Shown: one piece after another, positions 1-8,063 of the stretch
How positions within the stretch are numbered: the first letter of the stretch is position 1
How the letters are laid out: every line of letters starts with the position of its first letter
Assembly (NCBI GenBank): GCA_963575745.1
Contig: CAUYUJ010000157.1
Span: forward strand, 1-22,500
Reading direction: 5' to 3'
DNA length: 22,500 bases
DNA from: Prorocentrum cordatum
Taxonomy: Eukaryota > Sar > Dinophyceae > Prorocentrales > Prorocentraceae
Notes under the pieces: model-generated
Databases searched by the model: none
The model's input: the letters and a program-made list of their open reading frames with translations, nothing else
Told to the model about the DNA's origin: nothing
Translations under genes and position numbers: made by a program

Positions 1-300
1 GGCACTGATGGAAGGGGCCACCCAATGTATTGGGACGACCGCGTGAATGGCTGGGCACCAGTGGTGCCAGAAATGCTGGTGTTCGGCCCCGGCGTCCGGT
101 GCGAGGTTGCAGGCTGTCGATGCGCGCCGCGCCTGCTGGCGGCTGACGGTGACGAGGCTGAATGCGGCGCTCGCTTGGAAACCATCCGAGCAGGATGTCG
201 TCAGCGGCCATCCTGGGAGGAAGAAGGCCGTGAAGAAGGTCAGGTCGGGGACGGCCCACGGTGTGGGTGTCGCTCCGCCTGTTCCTTCCTCATCCTCCAT

Positions 301-360
301 TCCTCCTCCTCCTCCTCCTCCTCCTCCTCCTCCTCCTCCTCCTCCTCCTCCTCCTCCTCC
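301..360. repeat. (CCT)n microsatellite
   Basis: An uninterrupted run of about 20 CCT units on the + strand. It makes poly-Ser, poly-Pro or poly-Glu/Arg frames that should not be read as protein. Confidence 0.97.
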
Positions 361-820
361 CCCATTCCTCCTCCTCCTGCGCCCCCGTCCCCGCCTCGGA
401 CCTCCGGCCTCCGAGGCTGTGAGGGGCAGCCCACATCAGAAGCCAAGAGCCTCCGGAGCGCAACAAAAGGCACTGCGGCGGAGGGCCGCGCCGTTCGAGG
501 CAGCCGCGCCTCGGGGATGGCATGGTGCGGAGTGCGCCGCCGGCAGGTGCAGATGCGGGCTCCGACCCGTGCGAGTGGTGGCCAACGTGCTGCCTCGCGC
601 TCCGCATGCCGAACGTTGGGGGTGGGGTCAGATAGTTGCAGCGCTTTACATGCTCACGCATGTTCTCACTCGGCTGTCGCAGCAAATGTGCAGCACATAT
701 CTTGTCCCGTGTGTGCTCTTTTTTCGCACATTCGCCTCCATGGAAGAATATGTGTTGCAGCAGGCGAGCCAACTCTCATTGCTCCGACCTGTGGTGAGAG
801 TTCTCGGGATCCGAACCGGA

Positions 821-860
821 TCCTCCTCCACCTCCTCCTCCTCCTCCTCCTCCACCTCTT
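821..860. repeat. (CCT)n microsatellite, short
   Basis: About 13 CCT units, broken twice by CCA, in the same orientation as the tract at 301. Confidence 0.9.
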
Positions 861-1345
861 TCTCTGCCTCTTCCTCCCACGCCCTCCCACTCGCCGCAAA
901 GAGGTGGGCGCCGCGCCCATGGGTCGCCGTCAGGATCGGGCCCTGGAAGGCTCATCCGAGTGGGCGGGGGGGGCCGCGGCAATCGGGAACGGGCGGAGGG
1001 GTGCGAAAGGGGGGTGGAAGAGGGATGGGGGCGGGGGGCGGGAGAAGGGCGCGGCGGGCGAAAGGGGGCCGGGGCAAGGGGGGGGGAGGGCGCGGGAGGC
1101 GGGAGGGGGAATCCCAGGGGAGGCCGCCGGGGAGGGCGGAGCGGGCAGGGGGCTCGAAGAAGGGGAAGGAGGAGGAGGACGGGCGGAGCGCGTGGGGCAC
1201 CGCGTCGTGCGCAACCTCGGCCCCTGGAGGTCTGGACCCCATCCCCTGCATAGCACTGCGCCGATTCTTCTGGCTCGGAGTCGTCTCCTTGCGGCGGCCC
1301 CTGGGCCCAGCGTGAGGGTTGATGATCAAGGGCCGAGGACGGCCA

Positions 1346-1391
1346 GAAGCCGTCCGCCCTGACAGTCTGAAGCCGTCCGCCCCGACAGTCT
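1346..1391. repeat. 23-bp direct repeat, two copies
   Basis: Two adjacent copies begin GAAGCCGTCCGCCC and end GACAGTCT, starting at 1346 and 1369 and differing at one base. Function unknown. Confidence 0.85.
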
Positions 1392-1439
1392 CGCGCCAAG
1401 GGGGGAGGTGGGGAGAGGAGATGGGGCGGGCGGGAAGCG

Positions 1440-1567
1440 GTGGAGGGCGAAGGCGCGCCGCGGCGCGCCCGAGCCGCTCCGGCGCTCCTTGTTGTCGGAC
1501 TGGATGAAGCCCTTGAGCAGCGTCTCGGCCAGGTCCTCCCCGCCCTCCGGCTGCCTCTTGCCCTCTT
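1440..1567 (-). CDS. Possible exon of an unidentified gene
   Basis: On the - strand, just downstream of a long C/G run, one frame reads GGEDLAETLLKGFIQSDNKE followed by RRSGSGAPRRAFALHRF. This mixture of acidic, amide and hydrophobic residues is much less biased than the surrounding ORFs, which are almost all Gly, Pro, Arg or Ser. The frame stays open beyond both ends, so the boundaries are guesses. I do not recognise the protein. A chance open frame in GC-rich DNA remains possible. Confidence 0.25.
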
Positions 1568-1689
1568 GCCCCCCCCCCCCCCTTCCTTCGGGCAGCGCCA
1601 GGCGGGGGGGGGGGGCGGGGCACCACCTGGGGGGGGGGGCACCGGCTCTCCCTGAGGATCCAGGCTCTGGGATCGAAGCTCGAGGATGT

Positions 1690-2150
1690 TTTTGGGGACT
1701 TTGACGAGGGTCTGCAGTGCTCTGGGGGGCCCAGTCTCCCGTGCAGGAGGCCCAGAGGACCGGCCAAAGATGCCACAATCGATGCTCATATGTTCTCGTA
1801 TGGCTTTGGCAGTCTCGCCTGTCCGGCCAGAAAAAAGCCCAAGCCGGCCACGAAGGCTCCCGAGGTCTCCCCAGGTGGGCCAGATGATACCAAGAGGTGC
1901 CCCGAGGCGCCTCCCAGACGGCCCCGCACGGCGCCGAAGACAGGGAACACGAACTGACATCTCGACCCCCGCGCCCCACGATTCAAGGGGCCCTGGGACA
2001 CCCAAACAAGTACACACAAACAAGGAGATGCCCCCTATTTTCCCATATTTTCTGGGCTTTTTTTTGTCTTCCCGCCCAATTCCTATATTTTCCCCTCTTT
2101 TCGGGGGAACCGACGATTCACTGTGTCGGTGTGTTTTTCCCCCCTCCTGA
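1690..2150. repeat. Dispersed repeat family C, copy 1
   Basis: A degenerate stretch rich in CCAAGANGG/GGCCCC-type words, followed by a T-rich tail with CATATTTTCTGGG and a CGACGATT block near 2111. The tail (about 1988-2150) aligns by eye with 14724-14880 (shared GGGGCCCTGGGACAC, CATATTTTCTGGG and CGACGAT landmarks in the same order), and the part around 1945-1970 (GACATCTCGA.CCC.GCG) matches 17545-17565. It is therefore an interspersed family. No coding capacity or terminal repeats were recognised. Confidence 0.6.
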
Positions 2151-2311
2151 ACGATGGCCTCCGAGCCCGCCGCTCCTCCGATCGCCTCTGGAGAGCGCGC
2201 TGCGACAGGGACTCCGACACCAGTCCAGCCCGTGGCGGCGAGGGACGCGCAGCGGCGTCGGTGTCTTTAATTCCCCCGTACATATGGCCGCACACGCTCC
2301 GCTCCGGCCGA

Positions 2312-2870
2312 GGGGCAGAGGATCGGAGGGAGACCGGCTCCGAGGGGGGCTTGCGTCGGCTCGGGATCGGCGGCGCATCGCCCATAGATCGGCGATAGGC
2401 CCCCGACAGCGAGTCCAGGGCGGGGGGGGGGCCTAGCGGCGAGGCGAGGACCGGGCGAGTGGAGGTCCATGCGTCCCCCCGCACACACACACACACACAC
2501 ACACACACGGCCGAGGGGCAAAGGATCGGAGGGAGACCGGCTCCGAGGGGGGCTACGTCGGCTTGGAATCGGCGACGCATCGCCGATGCAGTCGAGGCGT
2601 TGACCCAAGGAGCCCCAAAGAAGGAACGAGGCCCCTATTTTCCATAAGTGGAGCTTCGATTTCGTATCGAAGACCTGCGGGAAATCCGAGGCAAGCTGCG
2701 AAACAATTAAGGAACACGGAGCCCTTCCCCAACGAAAAGGGCTCCCTCTTCAGGGCCCCGACTGTAGATCGGCGATAGGCCCCCGACAGCGAGTTCAGGG
2801 CGGGGGGGGGGCCTAGCGGCGATGACTGGGCGAGTGGAGGTCCATGCGTCCCCCCGCACGCACCCCCCCC
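2312..2870. repeat. Tandemly duplicated ~200-bp unit with CA microsatellite
   Basis: Block A (GGCCGAGGGGCARAGGATCG and following) occurs at about 2312 and 2510. Block B (GATCGGCGATAGGCCCCCGA and following, ending GTCCATGCGTCCCCCCGCAC) occurs at about 2388 and 2767. The first A and B are adjacent and B1 runs into a (CA)n tract at 2482-2508. In the second unit A2 and B2 are separated by about 175 bp of foreign sequence. A long G run and GCCTAGCGGCGA are shared by both B blocks. Confidence 0.85.
2589..2764. mobile_element. Candidate 176-bp TIR insertion in the duplicated unit
   Basis: Comparison of the two tandem units shows that this segment is extra in the second. Its ends are inverted: CAGTCG at 2589-2594 and CGACTG at 2759-2764. 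It contains two clean hairpins, CTTCGAT/ATCGAAG (2654-2672) and GGAGCCCTT/AAGGGCTCC (2718-2745). No ORF of note. A short non-autonomous element is the simplest reading; the TIR is only 6 bp and I cannot define a target-site duplication. Confidence 0.5.
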
Positions 2871-2921
2871 CCCCGTGGTCTTCGGGCCACGCGTAAGGGG
2901 GAGGTCTCCTCATCTCTCCTC

Positions 2922-3208
2922 TCTCCTCCTTCTCCTCCTCCTCCTCCTCCTCCTCCTCCTCGTCCTCCTCCTCCTCCTTTTTCTTCCTCCTTCTCCTCCT
3001 CCTCCTCCTCCTCCTCCTCCCCCTCCTCCCCTCCTCCATCATCTCCTCCTCTATCCTCCTCCTCATCCTCCTGCCTCCTCCTTCCCCTCCTCCTCCTCCT
3101 CCTCCCCTCCTTCTGACTCTGCTCAAACTCCTCCTCCTCCCCTCCTCCTTCCTCCTGCAACTGCCTCTCCTACCTGCCTCCTCCTCCTCCTCCTCCTCCT
3201 CCTCTTCC
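2922..3208. repeat. Long imperfect (CCT)n tract
   Basis: About 285 bp of nearly pure pyrimidine on the + strand, mainly CCT with CTT, CCC and CAT interruptions. Poly-Leu, poly-Ser and poly-Glu frames across it are artefacts of the repeat. Confidence 0.95.
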
Positions 3209-3214
3209 TGGCAC

Positions 3215-3405
3215 CCGTTCGGGGCGATCTTGGGCACCCGTTCGGGGCGCTCTCGGCGAGGCGCAGCTGCTGGAGAGCGATCCCCCGAGGCTGGCAGACC
3301 GCCGAGAACCGGTGACATCGCCAGAGAAAGGCCCGGGCCTCGAACCTGTCGTCCCTCCAGAGGCGAGGCGGGGGTTGATCCTGGGGGTTCGATCTTCGGA
3401 ACCTC
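3215..3405 (-). CDS. Possible exon next to introner copy 1
   Basis: Immediately beyond the introner at 3410-3595, the - strand has an open frame of balanced composition (VPRFRRSNPQDQPPPRLW, then DDRFEARAFLWRCHRF, then ALQQLRLAESAPNGCP). A candidate acceptor is the AG in CTGGGTGCCGAG next to the element end. A 23-bp period direct repeat of GGCACCCGTTCGGGGCG lies at its downstream edge. A second - frame is also open, so the reading frame is uncertain. No homologue recognised. Confidence 0.22.
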
Positions 3406-3409
3406 GGCA

Positions 3410-3595
3410 CCCAGACCCCCTCGAGTAATGAAAAAATCATGACGGGATGTTTTTCCTAATTTTCGGCCTCCGGGGGCCCTCACCGGGCCTCGGGAGCGTC
3501 AAAAACCGACTCAGGATGCAAAGCCGGTCATGGGTAAAGGGTCCAGACCTCTGGGGGTCGACGTAGTGAAAAAATCATTACGTCGGGGGTCTGGG
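3410..3595 (+). mobile_element. Introner-like TIR element, copy 1 (186 bp)
   Basis: The ends are a perfect 11-bp inverted repeat, CCCAGACCCCC at 3410-3420 and GGGGGTCTGGG at 3585-3595, flanked on both sides by CA (3408-3409 and 3596-3597), a 2-bp target-site duplication. Inside each end is a hairpin-like ATGAAAAAATCAT block. The body carries the family core (TTTTCGGCCTCCGGGGGCC, then GGGCCTCGGGAGCGTC, then a CCGGTC block). Dinoflagellate introners are short TIR elements that act as introns; that this copy is spliced is inference. Confidence 0.85.
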
Positions 3596-3807
3596 CAGGC
3601 GGGAGGCATGTCGATCTATCTTTTTGCAGGCAAGGCTGGACGGGAAACCGGCTGTGCAGACGGAATAGAATTCAGAGCATGCAGGGTCGCCTCCGCAAGC
3701 CTGGGCTTGGCCGAGGCTACCTGCCGCCATCAGCCGAGCCGCCCGCCGAGCATCTCCCCCTGAGCCAATCCCCCCTTAAAGTTCCCACTGACCATTCGTT
3801 TGCTCAG

Positions 3808-3944
3808 GTGCTGCGGGGGGCTCGGCCGGCCTCGGAGGCACACACCGTGCGCGAGCGGGTGGTGCGCACCGAGGAGAGGCGCCGCGAACGAGCATCGCGC
3901 GGGCACCCAGGGCACGGAGGCCGGGAGCAAGGGTCTCCCCCCTT
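3808..3944 (+). CDS. Possible exon of an unidentified gene
   Basis: The sequence CCATTCGTTTGCTCAG ending at 3807 looks like a pyrimidine-tract acceptor. The frame that follows reads VLRGARPASEAHTVRERVV, then RTEERRRERASRGHPG, before it enters a CCT microsatellite. The Arg/Glu-rich segment would be helical. There is no homology or second exon to support it, and a chance open frame cannot be excluded. Confidence 0.22.
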
Positions 3945-3945
3945 T

Positions 3946-3984
3946 TCCTCCTCCTCCTCCTCCTCTCTCTCCTCCTCCTTCTCC

Positions 3985-4016
<32 letters not shown>

Positions 4017-4031
4017 CTCCTCCTCCTCCTC
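3946..4031. repeat. (CCT)n microsatellite
   Basis: About 86 bp of CCT repeats with a few CTT/TCT interruptions, + strand pyrimidine-rich. Confidence 0.95.
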
Positions 4032-4147
4032 AATTCTTTTTCATTGTGAATGTCTCATCCCTGTCGCACCCCGAGGGCAGTCGGAAGGGCGGGCTGGGCG
4101 TTTCGCCTGAGACTTCCTCACCATTTATGAGCCTCAAGGTTGTCACA

Positions 4148-4425
4148 TTGCAACAGCTTCGCAGATGGAGGGCGGGTGGTTTTCAACATTGGATTGAAGG
4201 CGGGTGGTTTCCAACATGCGCCGCGCACATTCGTTTCAAACATGTGTAAGTGATTCACGGATTGAGGGCAGGTGCTTTTCAAAATGTGGCTCTCGCCTTC
4301 GCGCCGCCCACATTGGTTTTCAAACATTGCAAGAGCTTTGCGAATTGAGGGCGGCTGCTTTTCAACATGTTTCTCTCGCCTTAGCGCCTCGCGCATTCGC
4401 TTTGAACATTTGCAAGAGTTTCACT
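4148..4425. repeat. ~83-bp degenerate tandem repeat
   Basis: Units start with ATTGAGGGCRGSTGSTTTTC and contain CTCTCGCCTTNGCGCC and TTGCAAGAGYTTNRC. The clearest units start at 4261 and 4344 (83 bp apart); a shorter one starts near 4194 and a partial one near 4148. All three frames of a + strand ORF pass through it, so protein-like repetition here follows from the DNA repeat. Base composition is notably less GC-rich than in the flanks. Confidence 0.75.
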
Positions 4426-4671
4426 GGTTATTACGGTTAACGTACTGGAACCGACGTTTGGAACAATTCAGGATAGTCTGGCCCCAACAGTTACTATGTT
4501 TCGCGGCAAGAGTCAGGATAACTCGTGGCGTTGGAAACCTGAAACACACACGGTTGTCCCCCAGCGGGGCAATTCCCTCAGTGGCAACGCAGCCTTGTAT
4601 TGTCCTATGGAGAAGGAGCTTGGAGGGAGGGTGTATTCCAACATCCTTCATGAGTCTTGGGCTTACACTGG

Positions 4672-4880
4672 TCCTCCTCCTCCTCTTCTTCTTCCTCCTC
4701 CACCTCCTGCTCCGCCTCCCCATCCCCCTCCTCCTCCTCCTCCTCCTCCTCCTCCTCCTCCTCCTCCTCCTCCTCCCCCTCCTCCCCCTTCTCCTCCCCT
4801 CATCCTCCCCCTCCCCCTCCTCGTCCTCGCCTCCTCCTTCCGCCTCCTCGTCCTCCTCCTCATCCACCTTCTCCCCCTTC
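4672..4880. repeat. Long (CCT)n tract
   Basis: About 200 bp dominated by CCT, with CTT near the start and CGT/CAT interruptions near the end. It ends about 15 bp before the recognisable retroelement frame begins. Confidence 0.95.
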
Positions 4881-4883
4881 TCC

Positions 4884-6546
4884 GGACGCAAGCTTATGCA
4901 GTGTCGTAGGCATTTGGCGGCAGTGTTCAGTGCAGGTAGCAAGGGTGCTTGTGTGACGTCGCTGCTTTCGATTCGCGAAGGGTTTCGTGATCCTGGTGTT
5001 GTATTACCGTCTGAAGTTCTATCTTTGTGGCTGCATCAATGGTTTGGGCATCCCCATATTCGTCCGTCTATCCATCGAGCATGACCTAAGATGTTGGAAA
5101 GGCTGTTGGCGATGCCCCCGAATAGGCGATCTCGGTGGGCTAAGGGACCAATGTCGGCAACTATTATTACCTTGCTTGAGAGAGGGTGGTTCCCTGAGAC
5201 TCCTACGAGGTGGAGGCTGTCTGCTGCCTGATGATGTTTCGGGGGAGTTCCCCGAGGATAAGCATCACGACCACATGGCGTTGAACAACCTCAGTGGGTT
5301 CTTTGCTGATTTTCATGTTACTGCCTAGCGCGAAGATTGGAAGACCGCAGCCAATCATTTCTGTGGGGCTCAATTTTCTTTGCAGCTCATCTTGAAGTAT
5401 CTTGAGGCCTTACCCAAGGGTCGAAGGCTCGCCGAGGCAATGGTCACCATTGCAGCGGGAGGGGCCTGGCCTCGCAAACGACGTGCCGCATTTGCGTCCA
5501 AGGTTGCTGTTTCCCCTGTGTGTATTCGGTGCAAGCAAGAGGTGGAGATCCCACTTCACCGCAGTTGGACATGCTCACAGAACAAGGAGGCGGAAGCGTA
5601 CGCTCGTTCTGAGGAGTTGATGCCCCTTGCGATCGCCCAGCACGAGATGTATGCTGCGTGTTGGCTCAGGGGTGTCATTCCCAGGGCGTGGACTGCGATG
5701 CCTCCTCCCGCGGAGGTGGAGGATTGGGAAGTCTGGGGTGAGATCGGAGCCAGTAACGACGGGGTCCTCCACGGTGTCTTGGGCCCAAGGTCCCCTTCTG
5801 CTCCCGTGGTGCTATTCGGAGATGCTAGCGGGGGGCCCGACTCGCGCGAGGCCCGTCTCAGACGCGTAGGATGCGGTTTGATTCGGGTGAAGTCGGAGTT
5901 CGATGACACATTGACCTCTGTGTTGATGGGGCCCCTGGTGGGTCGCAATCAGTCTGTGCCTCGAGGCGAATTACGTATGCTGCTGATGGCGCTGGAGGTC
6001 AAAGTTGATCATGTTGTGTGTGCGACCGATAATCTGAATGTGCATTCGGGATGGCACATTCGTGACTATTTGTGCCCTCGAAGCGGAGAGCTGGCTGACT
6101 TGTGGGCGTCGGTCGGCGAGCAGATGCGGGGCAGGGATCCAGGTCATGTTGCTTTGTTACTTGTGAACTCGCACGAGACTGAGGGGGAGCTCGTTGAGGC
6201 TGGAACCCCCAGTTGGCTGGTGCAGGGTGCTGCCACGGCGGGTGTCGTGGCGGGGGAGGCGGCCGCCGGGGCGAGAGCCAGTGGAGCGGAGAGGGGTCGG
6301 CTTGCTGGGGCTGAGGAGCAGGCTTCCAGAGCGAGGAGGCGTCTGCTGAGGGCCCACGTCGACGCGCTCGAGGCCGGGGGCGAGGCCAACAAGGCAGGCC
6401 GGGCGCGCGAGCGTGCTGTTTTGTGCGGGGCAGCGCGAGGGAAGGAGAGGGGTGTGCCTCCGTTCCTCCCCCCTCCCCCTGCTCCGATCAGTCGGGCCCA
6501 GATTCTGAGGCCTACAGGGCGGGTTCTAATACATATGATTTTCTGA
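4884..6546 (+). pseudogene. Decayed non-LTR-type retroelement: end of RT region, zinc knuckle and RNase H
   Basis: The reading frame is broken by a TGA at 5082-5084, a second stop at 5229-5231 with a frame change close by, and a TAG at 5326-5328. Before the breaks it reads DPGVVLPSEVLSLWLHQWF and GPMSATIITLLERGW. After 5329 it is open to 6546. Counting from codon 5380, a CxxC-H-C knuckle is C48, C51, H60, C65. An RNase H domain follows: FGDASGG (D148), RGEL (E197), ATDN (D217) and VNSH (H265). The expected last acidic motif (N-x-x-A-D) is replaced by AATAG near residue 286, so RNase H should be inactive. The order (RT end, Cys/His knuckle, RNase H) matches ORF2-like polyproteins of dinoflagellate retroelements. 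The RT core itself is not in the window. It is a dead copy, and its GC is lower than that of its neighbours. Confidence 0.82.
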
Positions 6547-6638
6547 GAACGTAGGATTTTAATGCATGATTAATGTATGCATAAATGTATGCACGAGCTC
6601 ATTGTTGTTTTTAATGCTAGACCCTGCATTTTCAATAC
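6547..6638. other. AT-rich spacer inside the retroelement remnant
   Basis: This 92-bp segment contrasts with the GC-rich surroundings and contains repeated ATGCATGATTAATG / ATGTATGCA words. The retroelement frame upstream ends just before it and a related Cys-rich frame resumes after it in another frame. It may be a small insertion or an eroded linker. No clear terminal repeats. Confidence 0.4.
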
Positions 6639-7109
6639 ATGATCCGCACGCGGAGCATGTATCAAAAGCGGCACTGCAGGGCCAGTGCTGTTTCAACGTT
6701 TTCCAGTGCCCACGTGCTGGATGAGTCTGGCAGGCGGTGCCGGCGGTGCAGAGGGTCCTCGGCCAAAGGGAGCTTGAACAAGTGGCTGGCCTCCCCGTGT
6801 TTCCAGCTGGCTTCGGTGGACGATTCCCTCCGGGCGTTGCCCCCCGGTCGTGAGTTGCACATCGCGGGGGGGTGGGCCTGTCGTAGTCACGACCTCAGGT
6901 TTCACACCGTTGTGCATGTATGGTTCTGTTGTGCGTGCGGTGGCATGTTTTGTGTTCAGCAGCTTGTGGGGTTGGGTAAGTTGCGTAGTCATGCCCCCTC
7001 TGCTACTCAGATCACATACCTTGGCAGGCTTAGGCAAGGGCTATGGCCCAAGGTCTATAGCAAGGCCGAGCAGAGCAGGAGAGCGCTGAAGGGGCTCCCT
7101 GTGCAGTAA
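6639..7109 (+). pseudogene. Cys-rich C-terminal segment of the retroelement
   Basis: A 156-codon open frame. It carries a CRRC pair (C34, C37) with C54, then HDLRFHTVVHVWFCCACGG, in which two His residues precede a second CxC/CxxC cluster (C97-C100, C105), and ends GRLRQGLWP. A repeated H-x-L...W-x-C-x-x-C-G module followed by L-x-x-L-x-x-G-x-x-P is what I know from the C-terminal part of dinoflagellate retroelement polyproteins, so I read it as the 3' end of the element at 4884-6546. It could instead be a separate copy. Nucleic-acid binding is the likely original role. Confidence 0.6.
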
Positions 7110-7137
7110 AGTAAGCGTGGTTGGACGATGTCCAGGG

Positions 7138-7209
7138 ACTCACTCACTCACTCACTCACTCACTCACTCACTCACTCACTCACTCACTCACTCACTCACT
7201 CACTCACTC
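7138..7209. repeat. (ACTC)18 microsatellite
   Basis: Eighteen perfect ACTC units, directly followed by an impure CCT stretch to about 7252. It starts about 28 bp after the stop codon of the retroelement tail. Confidence 0.97.
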
Positions 7210-7429
7210 TCCTCCTTCTCCTCGTCCTCCTTCCCCCTCCTCTTCCGCCTCCTGAGGTTATCGGCCGTTGGCCAATTCAAGAGGCTCCGTGCCGAATGCA
7301 CAGGCCGTTCGAGAGGCAAAGCGCAGGAGTAGAGGTCGAGGGTGAAGCGAGGGCTCCACCCCAGGATCCCAGGCATCGACCATCCAGGAGATATGTTCTC
7401 CTCTGGTGGCAGGGCGTTCGTTACTAACC

Positions 7430-7450
7430 GTCGTCCTGCACTTGCCTGCT

Positions 7451-7489
<39 letters not shown>

Positions 7490-7562
7490 GAAACCAAAAA
7501 ACATGTGTTACATGTACTGTTTTACTGTTATTGTCATGTGTCGTCCTGCACGTGTCTGCCTT
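7430..7562. repeat. (TA)n tract between two direct repeats
   Basis: A TA dinucleotide run occupies about 7456-7491. It is bracketed by two similar 21-bp sequences, CGTCCTGCACTTGCCTGCTT near 7431 and CGTCCTGCACGTGTCTGCCTT near 7542. The bracketing repeats may mark a duplication or the footprint of an insertion. Confidence 0.7.
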
Positions 7563-8063
7563 GGGGGGCCTGCGCGCCGGTTGGCGAGCAGCCGGGGTGA
7601 GAACCGGTGGCAGCATGCATCGGCAGCCCCGCCGGGCGGCAGCTGAGCAGGGAGTGCGCTGACGCCCGGGAGAGCCGAGGATGGCACTGCGACGACCTGC
7701 CGGAGAGTGGGCAGAGACGCAGGACCGCAGACATGGCTGAGATCGAGTGGCAACGTCTTCGCCCCATCACAGGGGGCGTGGCAACGCGGACGCTGCCATC
7801 CGTGACGGCACGAAGCAGGGCAAGCGACGTGCGCCTGCACAGACATAGCTGGCAAACTAAAGTACCGAGCCCGCACTCGAGCAGAGCCTCCCCACGGAGC
7901 CTGCAGCAGAAACACAATTTGAGTTGCGGGGGCTGCCATGCTTGCACTTGCTTTTTAGCTCGCCCGACTGCGGCAGAATCGTCCTTGCCAAGTGCATGCG
8001 TAAAGGTTTGTTTAGCCGGAACTTGTTTAGCCTGAGGATCCTGGTCCGAACGGGCTCCCCCGC
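7563..8063. other. Spacer downstream of the LRR gene
   Basis: No supported gene. It lies 3' of the LRR gene, so it probably holds its 3' UTR. A direct repeat TTTGTTTAGCC (about 8007-8017, with a near-copy TTGTTTAGCC at 8023-8032) lies 30-55 bp past the stop codon. No polyadenylation signal was recognised; dinoflagellates do not use a clear AATAAA. Confidence 0.4.

Larger units (their letters stand above)
1..1320. other. Repeat-rich stretch without an assignable gene
   Basis: Long open frames cross this stretch on both strands, but they owe their length to CCT tracts and to extreme G+C between 940 and 1200, so they are not evidence of genes. One + strand segment, about 610-830, has a less biased composition and reads as a hydrophobic peptide (MLTHVLTRLSQQ, then CSTYLVPCVLFFRTF), and could be an exon. 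I see no splice sites or homology that would settle it. No function can be proposed. Confidence 0.4.

Noticed and set aside
25-1362. Two overlapping frames of more than 400 codons at the left end
   Set aside because: They run through the CCT tract and a G-rich stretch and share the same DNA in different frames; nothing points to either being a protein over its full length.
2459-2647. Frame containing alternating Thr-His
   Set aside because: Translation of the (CA)n tract at 2482-2508 within a duplicated non-coding unit.
7138-7209. (ACTC)n and other regular repeats as a CRISPR-like array
   Set aside because: Pure short-unit repeats without unique spacers; no array of repeats and spacers anywhere in the window.
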